The notes below the pieces were generated by a model. It worked only from the letters and a program-made list of their open reading frames with translations, was not told where the DNA came from and ran no database searches. A DNA stretch of 64,000 bases from Bostrychus sinensis (lineage: Eukaryota; Chordata; Actinopteri; Gobiiformes; Eleotridae): contig CM036257.1 in NCBI GenBank assembly GCA_020698575.1, forward strand, positions 20,785,520-20,849,519, in the 5' to 3' direction. The translations under genes and the position numbers were made by a program. Below are positions 1 through 12,700 of the stretch, piece by piece (within the stretch, counting starts at the first letter, position 1; each line of letters starts with the position of its first letter).

Positions 1-1550
1 TTATAACTTCTATCACTACTACTGCTGATGCTACCTCTATTACTGCAAAGAAATTCTAAAAATGTGCTGTTTTAAATCTAAATTTAAGGTAACACCCTGG
101 TGGATTGGCTGGTAGAGCAATCCAGGTGTGATTCACGGCTCGGGCAGATTTGCTCCTTGTCATTCCTCCAACTCTCTCACTGATTGCTTGTCTGCTTAAA
201 CTAAAGTCAAAAACTAAAAAAATATACTTTTCACTTAATTAAGCCTAATCCTAGAACTAATGACAGCTAAACATGATGATGCAAGTGAAGAAAGTTGTAT
301 TGTGAGTGGATGACTTCCTGACTTCCTTATTCAGACATACCACGGCTGATTCACCTCAGATAAATACATCTATTCTTTCAGCTACAGCAGCTTTTCCTTT
401 CTCTTGTGGCCAACAGTGAAAACCTCCCTTCATTGCTGAGAACAGTGATAGTGATCAGGATCAGCAGAGTTTACATTCACTGTGGCTTATCTCCATTCTA
501 GGATTCATTGCTTAAGCGCGTTGCCCCGTGTCCTGATCAGCAGCTCGTCATGTCTTATCGGGACATGTTTGTTCAGTAGAGGTGATGGGTATCTGCAGAC
601 CACATGAAGATCGCTGACAGATTTACGTAAACCAAAGTGTGTGCTGTGGATTTAACATTAAAAAGGAAAATCCCATTCACTCAGTGTCCCTGTGGCAGAG
701 ACAGCAGTTGGCCTAACATCACATAATAATGATTGTGATCTAACGTTATTTGCTAAATAAAGGCGGATTGTGAGTCATCGTTCATACAAGGCTTTGTAAA
801 ACTGGTCTGATAAAAAGTAATAGGTGAGCTTTCATAACACAAAGGAATGAGGACTATCCTGCAGAAAACAAAACACAAGAAGCCATTCACAAAGTTGTTG
901 TGGGAGGACCATGCAGCAATGGAGCATTAGTATGTATTTGAATAACGCTCATAAGCACATTTAGGTTCTTAAGCCTATCCCTGCAGCTATGGGCCTTGGG
1001 CGAGTTACACCCTGGAGGATGGCCACATGAAGACATGACACAACTATTTACTCTCACATTCAGATACTAAGGGCAATTTAAAGTCACCAGTTCACCTATC
1101 ACCGATAGGTTCATATATGCACATAATACATAATAATCATATTTGATGCCTTCTTACATGTATGTGTTTTTATTTATTTTTTTATTAAGCAGGAAAAGAT
1201 TAAAAACAATCGGGCCTGGCTCAGTTTTAAACTGTTTTTCAGCAGGTTCCTGCTCTGCAGAACATAGAAATCAGACACACATCATAAACTCCAGGACAAG
1301 ACAACAACCATATAAACACACAAACCAAAAAAGCAGCATTAGGGGAGGCTATGGAGCCACCTCAGTGGTCACAGCTGTACCTGTCCATTAGAAGGCAAAT
1401 AAATGTTTTTTTAAATAGTCTTATTGATTGTTTACCCCTTTACTATGTAATTCTTATAAATAGGAGACCAGGAACATGTAAGATGCAAATTTTAAATTTT
1501 TATTTTTGTGAATATATTTTTGGTGCCATTTTCAGGCTTTATTGATAGGA

Positions 1551-1645
1551 CAGTATAGTATAGTATAGTATAGTATAGTATAGTATAGTATAGTATAGTA
1601 TAGTATAGTATAGTATAGTATAGTATAGTATAGTATAGTATAGTA
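1551..1645. repeat. (TATAG)n pentanucleotide microsatellite
   Basis: About 19 near-perfect copies of TATAG/TAGTA in a row. The open frame across it (repeating YYTIL on the minus strand) is an artefact of the repeat, because a 5-bp period gives a 15-nt coding period without stops. Confidence 0.95.
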
Positions 1646-2734
1646 TACTCTAACCTGTGACGCCGAGGCAGGCTGTAGTTGACCTGTATATGCCCCAGAG
1701 CTTTCCCACTGAGCCATACAGCAGCGCAAGACACACATTTTAATATATACATTTCACTAAATGTTGGCAGCTAACAAAGAAAAATCTTCTTCCTGGGCTT
1801 ATAGAGTGTTTTTCTGTATGCCATACAATATGCTTGTTCATTTGATTGTGTGCATTTGGCCGGTATGTTATTTATGTAGAAAGTGGGAAACCTATTACAA
1901 ATGCTATTGTGTGCACTTCTTTGCTTTTAAATTGTTGCATTTGCATGGAGCGTCTTCCTCAAAGCGCTGTAGCCTGAGGCTTGATGTATCATCCAGTCTC
2001 ATCCATTCACACACACTCTTCATAACCAGAGCACACAGACACTGGAAACAAAGTGGGGTTAAGTATCTCTAACAGGAACCTCCCCACCACCAAGTTAACC
2101 CAAGGCATGTCTAACCTTTCTGAAATAAATTAAAATCTTTGACAATAAAGACATTTTGGGCTTTGAACCCCTTTTTATTTAAACGTAATGTAGTTTAAAC
2201 CAACACAGATAGTGCACATGCAAAGTATCATTATGTAAATACTGTAAGTTTGTACCAAGTCATGTTTGTAAGATAAATATATACTGACATGTAATAAATA
2301 AAGAAATTGAAATATTACTAGAACACTGCCCACAATCAGTATACACTAAATAAAAACAATAAAATACATGATTGAGGAAAAACTGCAAAATCTGATTTTC
2401 CAAAATTTCAAAAAAATATATTTAAAAAAATCAGCTCAAGACACAATAAGTAAAATCACAAACATACACTTAATGTTTTTACAATGATATAGTTTTTTAC
2501 TTAATGGTATTATGTGTAGGATTTTCAGGTAATCATGTGTTACTCTGTATAGTATGCATTTAATGTCAGAGCCTGGTTAGAAAACATTAGCATTTGTATG
2601 ATGTTTAGCCATTTTATAAGAAGAATTACAACTAACAACTAATGCTACAACAGCCATTTGTTTTTGCCATCTAAAAACTGTTTATTTATTAATGTTTTTA
2701 TTTTATTAATAATAACTCTTACTCTTGAAGTTGA

Positions 2735-2935
2735 AAGTATGTGGTCAAGGTCAAAAGGTAGAGTTGTTCGCCCACCCACAACCCAGAAGGTTGGCGGTTT
2801 GATCTCCGTTACCATCACTGCTGTTGTTGTGCCCTTGATCACTCACCTTGCCTGTATGAATGTGTTAGTGTGATTGTGTGTTTGGTGGTAGTCAGAGAGG
2901 CCATAGGCGCAGAATGGCAGCTTTGAGAAGCTTGG
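2735..2935 (+). repeat. tRNA-headed SINE, degraded
   Basis: A decayed A-box region (AAAGGTAGAGTTGTTCGCCC) is followed by AGAAGGTTGGCGGTTTGATC (B-box-like). The body shared with the copies at 12.0 and 34.0 kb comes next: TGCCCTTG, CACCTTGCCTGTATGAATGTG, GGTGGTAGTCAGAGAGGCC and AGAATGGCAGC. Confidence 0.8.
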
Positions 2936-3119
2936 AGAGCCTGATATAAACCCAATTGATTATTACAATTAATAAAATTAAGCAACACACTGTACTACAC
3001 ATGAGAATACTACACATAGCACCTTTAAAATAGATATGAATTAAGAAAATGTGCACAAACATAAGTCTCTACAGCATGGCCATGGGGGTTCATCAACAAT
3101 TTAAAAAGTTTGATTCTGT

Positions 3120-3122
<3 letters not shown>

Positions 3123-3153
<31 letters not shown>
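3123..3153. repeat. (GA)n microsatellite
   Basis: About 15-16 uninterrupted GA dinucleotides. Confidence 0.95.
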
Positions 3154-3154
<1 letters not shown>

Positions 3155-6100
3155 GTGAACAATTTAATATTTGCGCCTGAGAGATGGAGGTAGAAGTGTC
3201 CAAAGCCGGGTTCAAGGTCATATCCAGTCAGGACAAAAATTATATTAGGAAATTTGATTATTAGTGTTAAACAGGAGTGTATGGCTTTTGTAGTGGCACA
3301 GTCTGCAACCTCACGCTGTCAAAGAGATCACTGCAAAGAAATTCTTAATAAAAAAATGTAAAATACAAAATACAAAGTAGATTTTACCACACGCATTTTA
3401 CAAAATTTTCAAGAATTGCTAGTTGAACTATCGTTATGATGAGCAAGAACAACCAGGAAAACAGCCTCATCCACATAACCTGCACTGATTCTTCACTTCA
3501 GTGCACCTAACATGTCCATTTTAAGACATCTAAGACAACTTCTTAGCTGCAGTTAAGCGTGTCTTAAGACAAACCTACACTTTAATTCATTTAGTTGCAT
3601 TGAATCGCATGCAAATGTCAAACAGGCTCAACCTGAATCTCGACAACAATAGTTTTATTTCATTTTGACAGTCGGTGATCCTCTGGCCAACATCCAGCCT
3701 GTTCTACAACTGCAAGAAATGTGTGACTCCTCTCTGCACACGTGTTGTTGCTAATTTTATACCCTCACATTCACTGGCAGCTTCACGTTTTAGATTTCAA
3801 AATAATGAGAAAGAGAAGATGTCTGCACCAGTGAAAACATGCTAGTTGCAAAACCCATGGCATTTCTCTGTGACAGGCACAAAGAGTTACAGACTGGCTG
3901 TAAAAGTCTCAAATGGCTTTTAGATTTGATGCCAACGTTTTTCTCTCTATATCTGGAAAGATGATGGCTAATGCATATATACTATTTACCTTGATACACA
4001 AAAAACTGAGACCATCAGATTCAGTAAGAAGACATTTACGAACATAAAGTTGAAAGAGATGAAACTGCGGGACATACAGAACTAACTTTAAATAAATTTA
4101 TGAGTATTTTTGTGTCCCAGCTGCATTAGCCTTGTCTGTTTTGAATAGTCAGAGCCCTAATTATGAGTTATAATTTATACTACTACTACTTTCCAATTTA
4201 TAGGGCCCAGACGTTACCAGAATACACAGATAATAATTTTGTGCCAGGAAGCCAGACTGCTAACAAGGTGAGTATTTGGGTAAAAGAATCCCCATTTGCC
4301 TTAAAGAAATGTGTAATATATAAGCTTTTTGTTAAGACGCAAAAGTATCATTAACTTTGAGCATTTAATAAGGTGTTTGTCTTTATTACACTGATTTACA
4401 TGTCTGTGCTTTGTGTAAATACAGTAGGTGCTGTATATATTTTAAATAGAGATTATTTTTTGTTTTGCTTTAATTTGAAGAATAATTTATGTGCGTGTAC
4501 AATAATTCACAGCTGATATTAAAACAGTAGCTGGTGTCATATTTATAAAACCCCATAATATACTGTATATGTATTATATAAATGGCAAAATTGAGATGTA
4601 TTCAAGCAACTCCAGTAGCAAACTAAAACCCTGCTATAATTCATTCAATTAAGTAGTTATAGCCCAATATATGCATGTAGGTTATGAAGATATTAAAGAC
4701 AGAAGTGCCCTCTCAATTCATTGTATTTAATCACAGATTTAAATTTGAGGGCTAAACATTACAAAAAATATACACAGACGTCCATACAACTTACTTAAAA
4801 TAGTCAATGGCCAGTAGAAACATAATGAAAATCAGATTTAAACATTTAATAAATAAATGAAGTGTGAGAGCGATGCAGGACTTTTGTGATAGTATTTCTA
4901 AGGTAAGTACCATTTCTCCCTTGCACCTGTTGTCATTGAAGAGACTACCTAGAGCAAAATGGTCCAAAATGTTTTTAGGGCAAAAATAGTGGCATTTGAT
5001 TGTCAGTATTTTCACATGCTTCCTAAAATTAGTTACAGGCTAATGGTCATTATTTTTTGCTGAATTTTACACAGGAGAAAGGACAATATCTGCACTAAAA
5101 TGTTTTTTTTCTTCCTGTGACATCTATACTACTATAATAACTATACTAAGACCTAAGGCTAAGTGAAGGTTTTTCAAAACATGATAGATAGTTGCCTATA
5201 TGAATGTTTATGTTGTATATTTAAGATTATTGGTACTTGCAGGGTTTTCTTGAGCACTTGCATATCTTAAATACCTTCTATACTAAGGGGACGTAATGCA
5301 TGTTGACAAATGTTTATAGAAACTGCAAGCCCTTAGTAGATAAAAATAATACCACAGGATTATCTATATATACCGTTGAATATGAAACGTGCTGGTTAAC
5401 ATCACATTCAGAGATCCGGTCTGAACATGGACTAAGCATTTGGACCTGAGATTGTGGCATATTCTTAATAATTACCTCCCAAACAAAGGCCATAAACAGT
5501 AGATGAATTATACTGTTTCAAAGAGATGATCCAGGGAGAAAAATGACACTTGTTTGTACTGGAAGTTTAAGTAAGTTATATTGTCACCTAAAATGGACTG
5601 TGCTTTGATATGAGTGTTTTTGTAGTTGTACATAATGGACAAGATGAATTAAATGGGCAAATGGCTTGTAAAAGTCACCCACTACAGGGCCCCACCAGTG
5701 ACTAGCAGAGATTTTGCATTACTGGTCTCACAGTTTAAAGGAATACTCCACTGTCTTGAAATGAATCTAATTTTAATGGAAAGGGGTGTCAGGAAGGGCA
5801 TCTGGTGTAAAAACCTCTGCTGTGGTGACCCAAGAAGGGAGACAGTGAAAAGAAAGACGATTTTGTAATTGCAATGAATTACTTGATTGACTTTATAATG
5901 CCAAAATGGCCATTTGGACTGAAGTTAGAGTATCCCCATAAAGTTGAAGGCCAGTCTTTAAACCAGTGAGGCACTCTTTCATTTGAAAGTAGTGAAAAAT
6001 AACAATATGCAACCGTATAAGACAGATGGCATTGTAAATGAAGCAATTAAAATAATGAAAAAAGTGCCAGTGATAACAAGCTATGGCAATATTCATTTTA

Positions 6101-6799
6101 CAGAAATAGAGAGACATAAAGATATGTGAGAGCAAAGAGGCGCAGGGACCACCCTTCATCTTGTACGTAGCTTTTATAGGCACATGTCAATAAACTGGAA
6201 TATTGTAGACGAGTAGTAGAGCAATTTCAAAAGAGCAGTGCCATTTAGATTCAGTACACACAAAGTGAAGTATTTATTACTGTATTATGTAACTATATTA
6301 ATTTATGAGATACTGAATTTTGGTTTTCAATCCAGCCAGGGAATCACAACACAGTGTACCTGTTGTGCCTGACTCGAGCCCAAAGAGAGTTTCATAATGA
6401 AGGTTAAGGTTAGGTTAGGATAGACTTTCATTGTCCCCATAGAGAAATTTGTTCTCTGCATTTGACCCATCTTTCAAAAATCAACCCAAAAAGTAGGGCA
6501 AGAAGACGTTTGGTTTTCATTAACTTACTAACTAACTAACCATAATCACCACAATTAAAATAAACAAAGGTTTGAATTATTTTACTCCGTGTGTACTGAA
6601 TCTATTTAATACATGCATTTACTTTTAAATTGAACTACCCAAATAAATCGATTGTTCAACTATATTGTAAATTATTGACATGAGCCTTGTATCAAAAATA
6701 CAACACAAGATAAAGAGCAGTGAAGGGGACAAATGTGCTAGACCAGTGTTTGGCTTCAATTGAGAATAAACAGTATAAATATGGATTTGATAAATACTG

Positions 6800-9700
6800 T
6801 TACACGTTGGTGGAGATCTTATACCTGGGAGCCATGTTATTGTGGAACCACATAAAACTAAAGATGACGCCCATGGTTTTGGGTATACGCTCATTGTAAG
6901 CGAACGTCATGGCCTCGTGCAGTGGAATCTTGACCACCTCGATGAGCTCTCCTTCCTTCGGCTCTCCTCCGCCGGCACTAACGCAGTTATCGTCGGACAC
7001 TTCGGCGTAAAACATGGTCTGCTTCGAGCCTGTTACACCCACGCCCGACCTGAAGGTAAGAAAGTTAAAGTCTAGTTATAATATTCATTCAATCAGTCAT
7101 TTTATGCAGCTTAATCCTGTCAGGGGTTGTAGGTGGCTGGAGACAATTCCAACAACTATGTGCCTTAGGCGGCGTATACCCCGGACCAGACATCTGTAAT
7201 TTATGGTTTTAGAGCCACATGTGGCTCTCCTGCTCTTAAGGCTCTTTGGGCATCTGATATCTGGTTATGTAAAGTCAATACAGGAATACGTAAACGACTT
7301 TGAAACAACCAGCATCTGCATCATCTTGTCAATTTAAAATAAAACTTCTCTGTCTTTCAGAATATGCTATGAGCCTATCATATAGCGGTTTATAACCTAA
7401 TGGCTGCACAGTGCACAAGCTGATTTGAAGTGCAACACACATACAGTTAGGTCAGTAAGTATATGGACACTGACACAAGTTTTGTTGTTGTGACCCAGTG
7501 ACATTGGAAGTTATCCAGCTCATGCATCACGCTGCTCCACCATGTTTTATCGAAGATGTGATCATGAGCGGTTCCAAGCCTTCTCTAGACTTTTCTCTGC
7601 CCATCATTCTGGTACAGGTTGATCTTAGTCTCATCTCAAGAATGCTGTTCCAGACCTGGCCTGGCTTCTTTAGGTGGTTTTGGCCAAGTCTAATGTGGCC
7701 TTTCTGTTGTTGAGGCTGATGAATGGTCTGCATCTTGTGGTGAACTATCTGTATTTTATAAGTGTTCTTGTTATGGTGGACCTAGACTCTGATAGATTTA
7801 CTTCCTGGAGAGTGTTCTGCACTAAGGTGTATGTTGTAAAGGGGTTTTTCACAATTTTTTGATCTAGCCTAAGGATGGTCTGGTTCACTTCCATTGAGGA
7901 ACTGTATCTTGTGATTTCAAACAAACGGTTTTTAAATGCAAATGTAACACCTGGAATCAAGTCCAGACCTTTTACCTGCTCAGTTTATGATGGATTAATA
8001 ATTTAAAACAGGCAGCTTAAGAAATAGCTTTTGAAGAGGCTGTCCAATTACTTATGAGCCCCTGAAAAAGTGGCAGCTACATATTAAAAAGCTGTGTTTC
8101 CTAAACCCTTCATCCGATTTGGACATGAACAGTCTCAAATTACAGCTGAGAGTCTGCACTTTAAACACATATTTATTAATATTTAACTATATTTTGAATA
8201 GTTTTGTCAGTGAAAGAAATTGTTACTGGATGTAACTCCAATTCTCAGAGTGTGTGTGGCTCCTGCTGTTTAGTGGCCTATTAAAAGATAATCAGTGTTA
8301 GTCTGCAATAATTAATGACCATCCACATGCTATATTTCAGTTATAGCCTAAGCGACATTTGTGTATGAGAATTAGTTGCGGCTCTTTACAGATGCTAATT
8401 TAATTTTTTTGCCATAAATTGGCTCTTTGGATCCCGAACGTTGCAGACCTCTGCCCTGGACCATGGTCAATAAGTCACAGGGCTGACACAGAAACTGACA
8501 GACAACCATTCACTCTCACATTCATTATGGGCAATTCAGACTGACCAATGTTCCTAACACAAGCATGAAGGATATTAAAAAAAAAAATCTATTGATCTTA
8601 CCTACAAACTTATACTCATGTTGCAAAAATCACCAGTAAAAATAAATTGGGAGACACAAAAGAGACACATAAAGCAGACGGTATATACAGTGTACATACA
8701 GTAAACATATAAGCACAGTACATACAGTAAATCTCTTCTTCTCCATTACAGACCTGCCTGTTCTCACAGCTTAACCGCCCAGGGAGCTCCTGTCAGAAGC
8801 GCCGCTCATAGGGGGCATGAGGGTTAAAGTGATACCTGGCTATTTAATGGAAGCAGCCCACACATAACAATGGCCAGAGACAACACCAACAAAGCCAGAG
8901 GAGGTGTGGGAGTCAAATCAAAGCAGACTTAGGAAAGCCGTCACTCATATATCTGTGCAGGTGTTATGGTCCAATGTGGGCCGGTTCCTCTCCTGACACT
9001 ATGTTACTTACTGCTGTGTCTATAGCAGATAATAATATGCTGAAAGAGATGGATGGCCCCTGAAAGTGCATGTATATAACCTCTGCACTGATTCTCATCT
9101 TTAGTCTGAACTCCTGTCAGTCTGGGAAACAAAATGCCTGGTGTTCTTCTCCACTTGGAGAGTTAGTAAAAGAGGACATGTTGAAGTATGTTATTAAAGT
9201 AATTATAACAATTGAATATAATCTTCATACTTAGTCCATAATAGCTCTTGAATTATTTTAACACTGAAACTTCACCATGCAAAAAACAGGCCAATAGAAA
9301 ATGATATGGTGTGTGGGAAGCTACTGTATACCATCTGACAAGCATGTTTTGTCTGGCATTCAGACAAATCAATCACTTGGTCACATTTCAGAAAGTCTTG
9401 TGGGAGGCCAGAAATAACGTCTAATAAATGTCTGCATTGCAGGACAATTTGTGTGGACAAAAACATTTCAACATGTGTTGGATATTGTCTTAAATTTAAG
9501 ATAATATCTAACACAATGGTTCAAAAATGGTCTGATAATGGGACCCAAACATTTTACCAACTTTTTACAGAACCATTTTTTTCCCCCTAATTATATTACT
9601 ACAACATTTATAGCTCGTGTTTTAAAATTGGTTTCACCACTTTGAAAGAAATTGAAAAATTGAAAGAATTTTAATAACCTGACCTTCTTCTTTGCTCCTG

Positions 9701-12700
9701 GCTTTTCCACTCTGGGGTAGCGACACTAAATATCTGCCTAGTCCTAGTGGGACAGGCTGGATTTAAAATTGGCTGAACATTGAAGGTACATTACAACAAC
9801 CCCATGACTCATTTTTAAGTACTCTTTGTGCTAGTCCCAAGCCTGAGTGTTTGAAAGGGCATCCGGTGTAAAAATCTATATGCAAATCCCTGCACACTAG
9901 AAGTCAAAAGTCAAACATTTTCAGAAACTCACCTGTAAGAAGTAATCTTCTTCAGTTTCGAGGCAGGTACGTCGTAGCCACACTCCTCTAGTACTTCCTG
10001 CCGGGCGATCTCCTCCAGAGAGAGGTCGGGTTTGTCCACCAGGCCGGCGCAGAGCTCATAGGTGATCCCTCTAGAGGCAGGGGGCCTCGCCGAGCTGCCC
10101 TCCCCCTCACCAGCACTGGACGTCTCCTCCTGGGGTTCAGAGGCCTCAGCTGCTCCCTCCTCCGTTTTCTCTGCTGCTGCGGCTGCTTTCGGCGGCTGGG
10201 ACTTAGCTCTTTCCCATTCGCACATGTACACAGCTACAGGTTTGACGAGAGAAGACTTTTAATATAAAGTCCAGTTAATAGCTTTTACACTACCACCCTA
10301 TTTTGTCACTTTTCCACTTGGGACACTTTTGGACTCGTTTGCACTTCTGTTATTACCGACCTTCTTACATTAGTCATACCATATTTTTTTAAATATGTTG
10401 TTCTATAACGTAAGAAAGCTTATTTAAAATTGACTGAAGTTAAATAAAACTCTTTGTACAACTGAACAACTTTTTGCGCGTTAATTTTATACCTGGTTCA
10501 CATCCCACATAGACCACGCTCAACAAATCTCCATAGTCTCATTCAAAACACTAAAATTGAGTTCCATTTACTAATATTATGATGTTATTATCTTGGTGGC
10601 AATCTTGATCTAGATTGCAATGCATCCTGGGGGCACATTCACTAAGAATATCAGTACAATATAACAATCCTGTTTATTCTAATGCAACAATACACACTCA
10701 GAAATAGACCACAAGAGAAATAGACTAACTAACAAAGCAGGGTAACCTCTTTTGTTAGAAGTCGCCAGGGACTGCTCCACGTCACTCTGAGCTAAATACA
10801 AGGAAGTCTGGCCATTGATACATATTTTACCCCCTTCTTTTTTCTTGTTCTTTAAGTTAACAAGATGAATTTGGAGAACAATATGTTTGAATGGCATTAG
10901 TGAGATGTGTGAAAGAATAAATGGTCAGTATACAGCATTTCCTGGGAAAACAGTTTGACACGTATGACAGACATAAAATATTAAAAACTTTTTTTTAATG
11001 TTAAACACTGAACTAGTCTTGAAAAGCAGTGATCTCAAATGATGTGTTTTGCTCACCGTATGATAGCCTGGTCAGGTTAACTCATTCACTTTCGTAGTTT
11101 AGTGAAGTAGGTTAAGAACTCACCCCATGAAACCTATTTGCAGCTGAATCAGTCCTACCAGACCAATCCTAACCATTCATTTAAAATGTGGCAGGCTTGA
11201 TAAAAAAACTCATCTTCTCTTATTGGTTGCTTGACTATCCAATTGTCTTCAGAGGTAATTTCAGGTGCATCAATTTTCCTCCTCCCCAAAATCCAACATT
11301 AAGTGACAAAGACCAAATTATTACTTTTTGTATAGAATAGAAAAAATAAGTAGGATTCTCTATTTCTCTATATAGTTTAGTATAGGCTAAGATTTATGGC
11401 TTTTATTGTTTCCTAATACATTTACACAAAGAAACATACCTGGACGAAACTGTTTGACAAGGACAAAACAGTGTGAGCTGGTGTTGAAGATCAGCACTGA
11501 TACACTGAGGAAACAAGAAAATAAATGCTGGTTAGAGACTTTAGCCTGCGGTGACTCTTAAAGTAGTCATCTTCTCTTGAGGAAAGTCCATCATCACTCG
11601 TGCTGTGATGGCATGTTAACATGTATTTGTATCTGAGATCCCAGTTGGTAGAGATGCTCTCCCACTAAACAAAAGGTTTGAGGTTCGATCCCCGCTCCCA
11701 CCATTGCATACTGCCATTGTGTCGTTGAGCATGAAGGTAGAAAAGTGCCATATAAATGTGACCAGTTACCATTTACTGTGCTATTTGGAAGATACAATAA
11801 CAATATCCTCTAGTCCAGACATCTGCAACCTATGGGTTTAGAGCCAATTGCGGCTCTTTGGTAGGACTACTACTAACAAATACGTAGACGACTTTGAAAC
11901 AATGTGCATTATCTTGTCAATTTAAAATAAAATGTTCTGAGTTTTTCACAATATGCTGTGGGCTTACAATAAACCGCTTTTTCTAGCATTTATTGGCCGC
12001 CCAGTGCATGGCGCGGCAGTAGCTCAGTCAGCAGAGACGCTTGCCCACAACCGGCAATGCATACTGTTGTTGTGTCCTTGGGCAAGACACTTCACCTTGC
12101 CTGTATGAATGTGTCAGTGTGACTGTGACTTGGTGGTGGTCGGAGGGGCCGTAGGCGCAAAATGGCAGCCCATCAGTCTGCCCCAGGGCAGTTGTGGCTA
12201 CAGCAGTAGCTCACCACCACCGAGTGTGACTGAGGAGTGAATGAATAATGCACCAAATTGTAACGCGACTTTAAATGTCTAGAAAAGCGCTATACAAGAC
12301 TAATGCATTATTATGATTATGCATGGCATGGACTGATTTCAATACACTATAAACACATTTGTTAAATAAACAGCACCAAGAAATAGTTACTGGATTCAGT
12401 TCTCTTGCTGAGTGTGTGTGCTCCTGTATTGCACTGCTATTTTTTGGCCGATTAAAAGATAATCAGTGCAATGAGTATTTAACGCAGTTCTTTGTTAGCT
12501 TGTAATAATTATTGACCATCCATAGACTATATTTCATAGGGTAAACAACGTTTGTGCATTCAAATTTGTTGCGGCTCTTCACAGATGCAAATTTAGTATT
12601 TCTGGCATTATTGGCTCTTTGGATCCAAAGGGTTGCAGTCCCCTGCTCGAGCCCCAAACAGGATTGCCAAACAAGTGTGGAAACTAACCACTTCACAACT

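Larger units (their letters stand above)
1..6799. other. Gene-free AT-rich region downstream of nudt14
   Basis: No exon with convincing homology was found on either strand. The stretch holds the 3' flank (and presumably the 3' UTR) of nudt14, a pentanucleotide tract near 1.6 kb, a SINE at 2.7 kb, a GA tract at 3.1 kb, tRNA-like SINE scraps near 100-150 and 1660-1735, and a retroelement-tail fragment near 5.8 kb. The rest is unassigned. Confidence 0.6.

Noticed and set aside
1492..1752. A Tyr/Ile/Leu repeat protein
   Set aside because: Read-through of a pentanucleotide microsatellite, which lacks stops in these frames.
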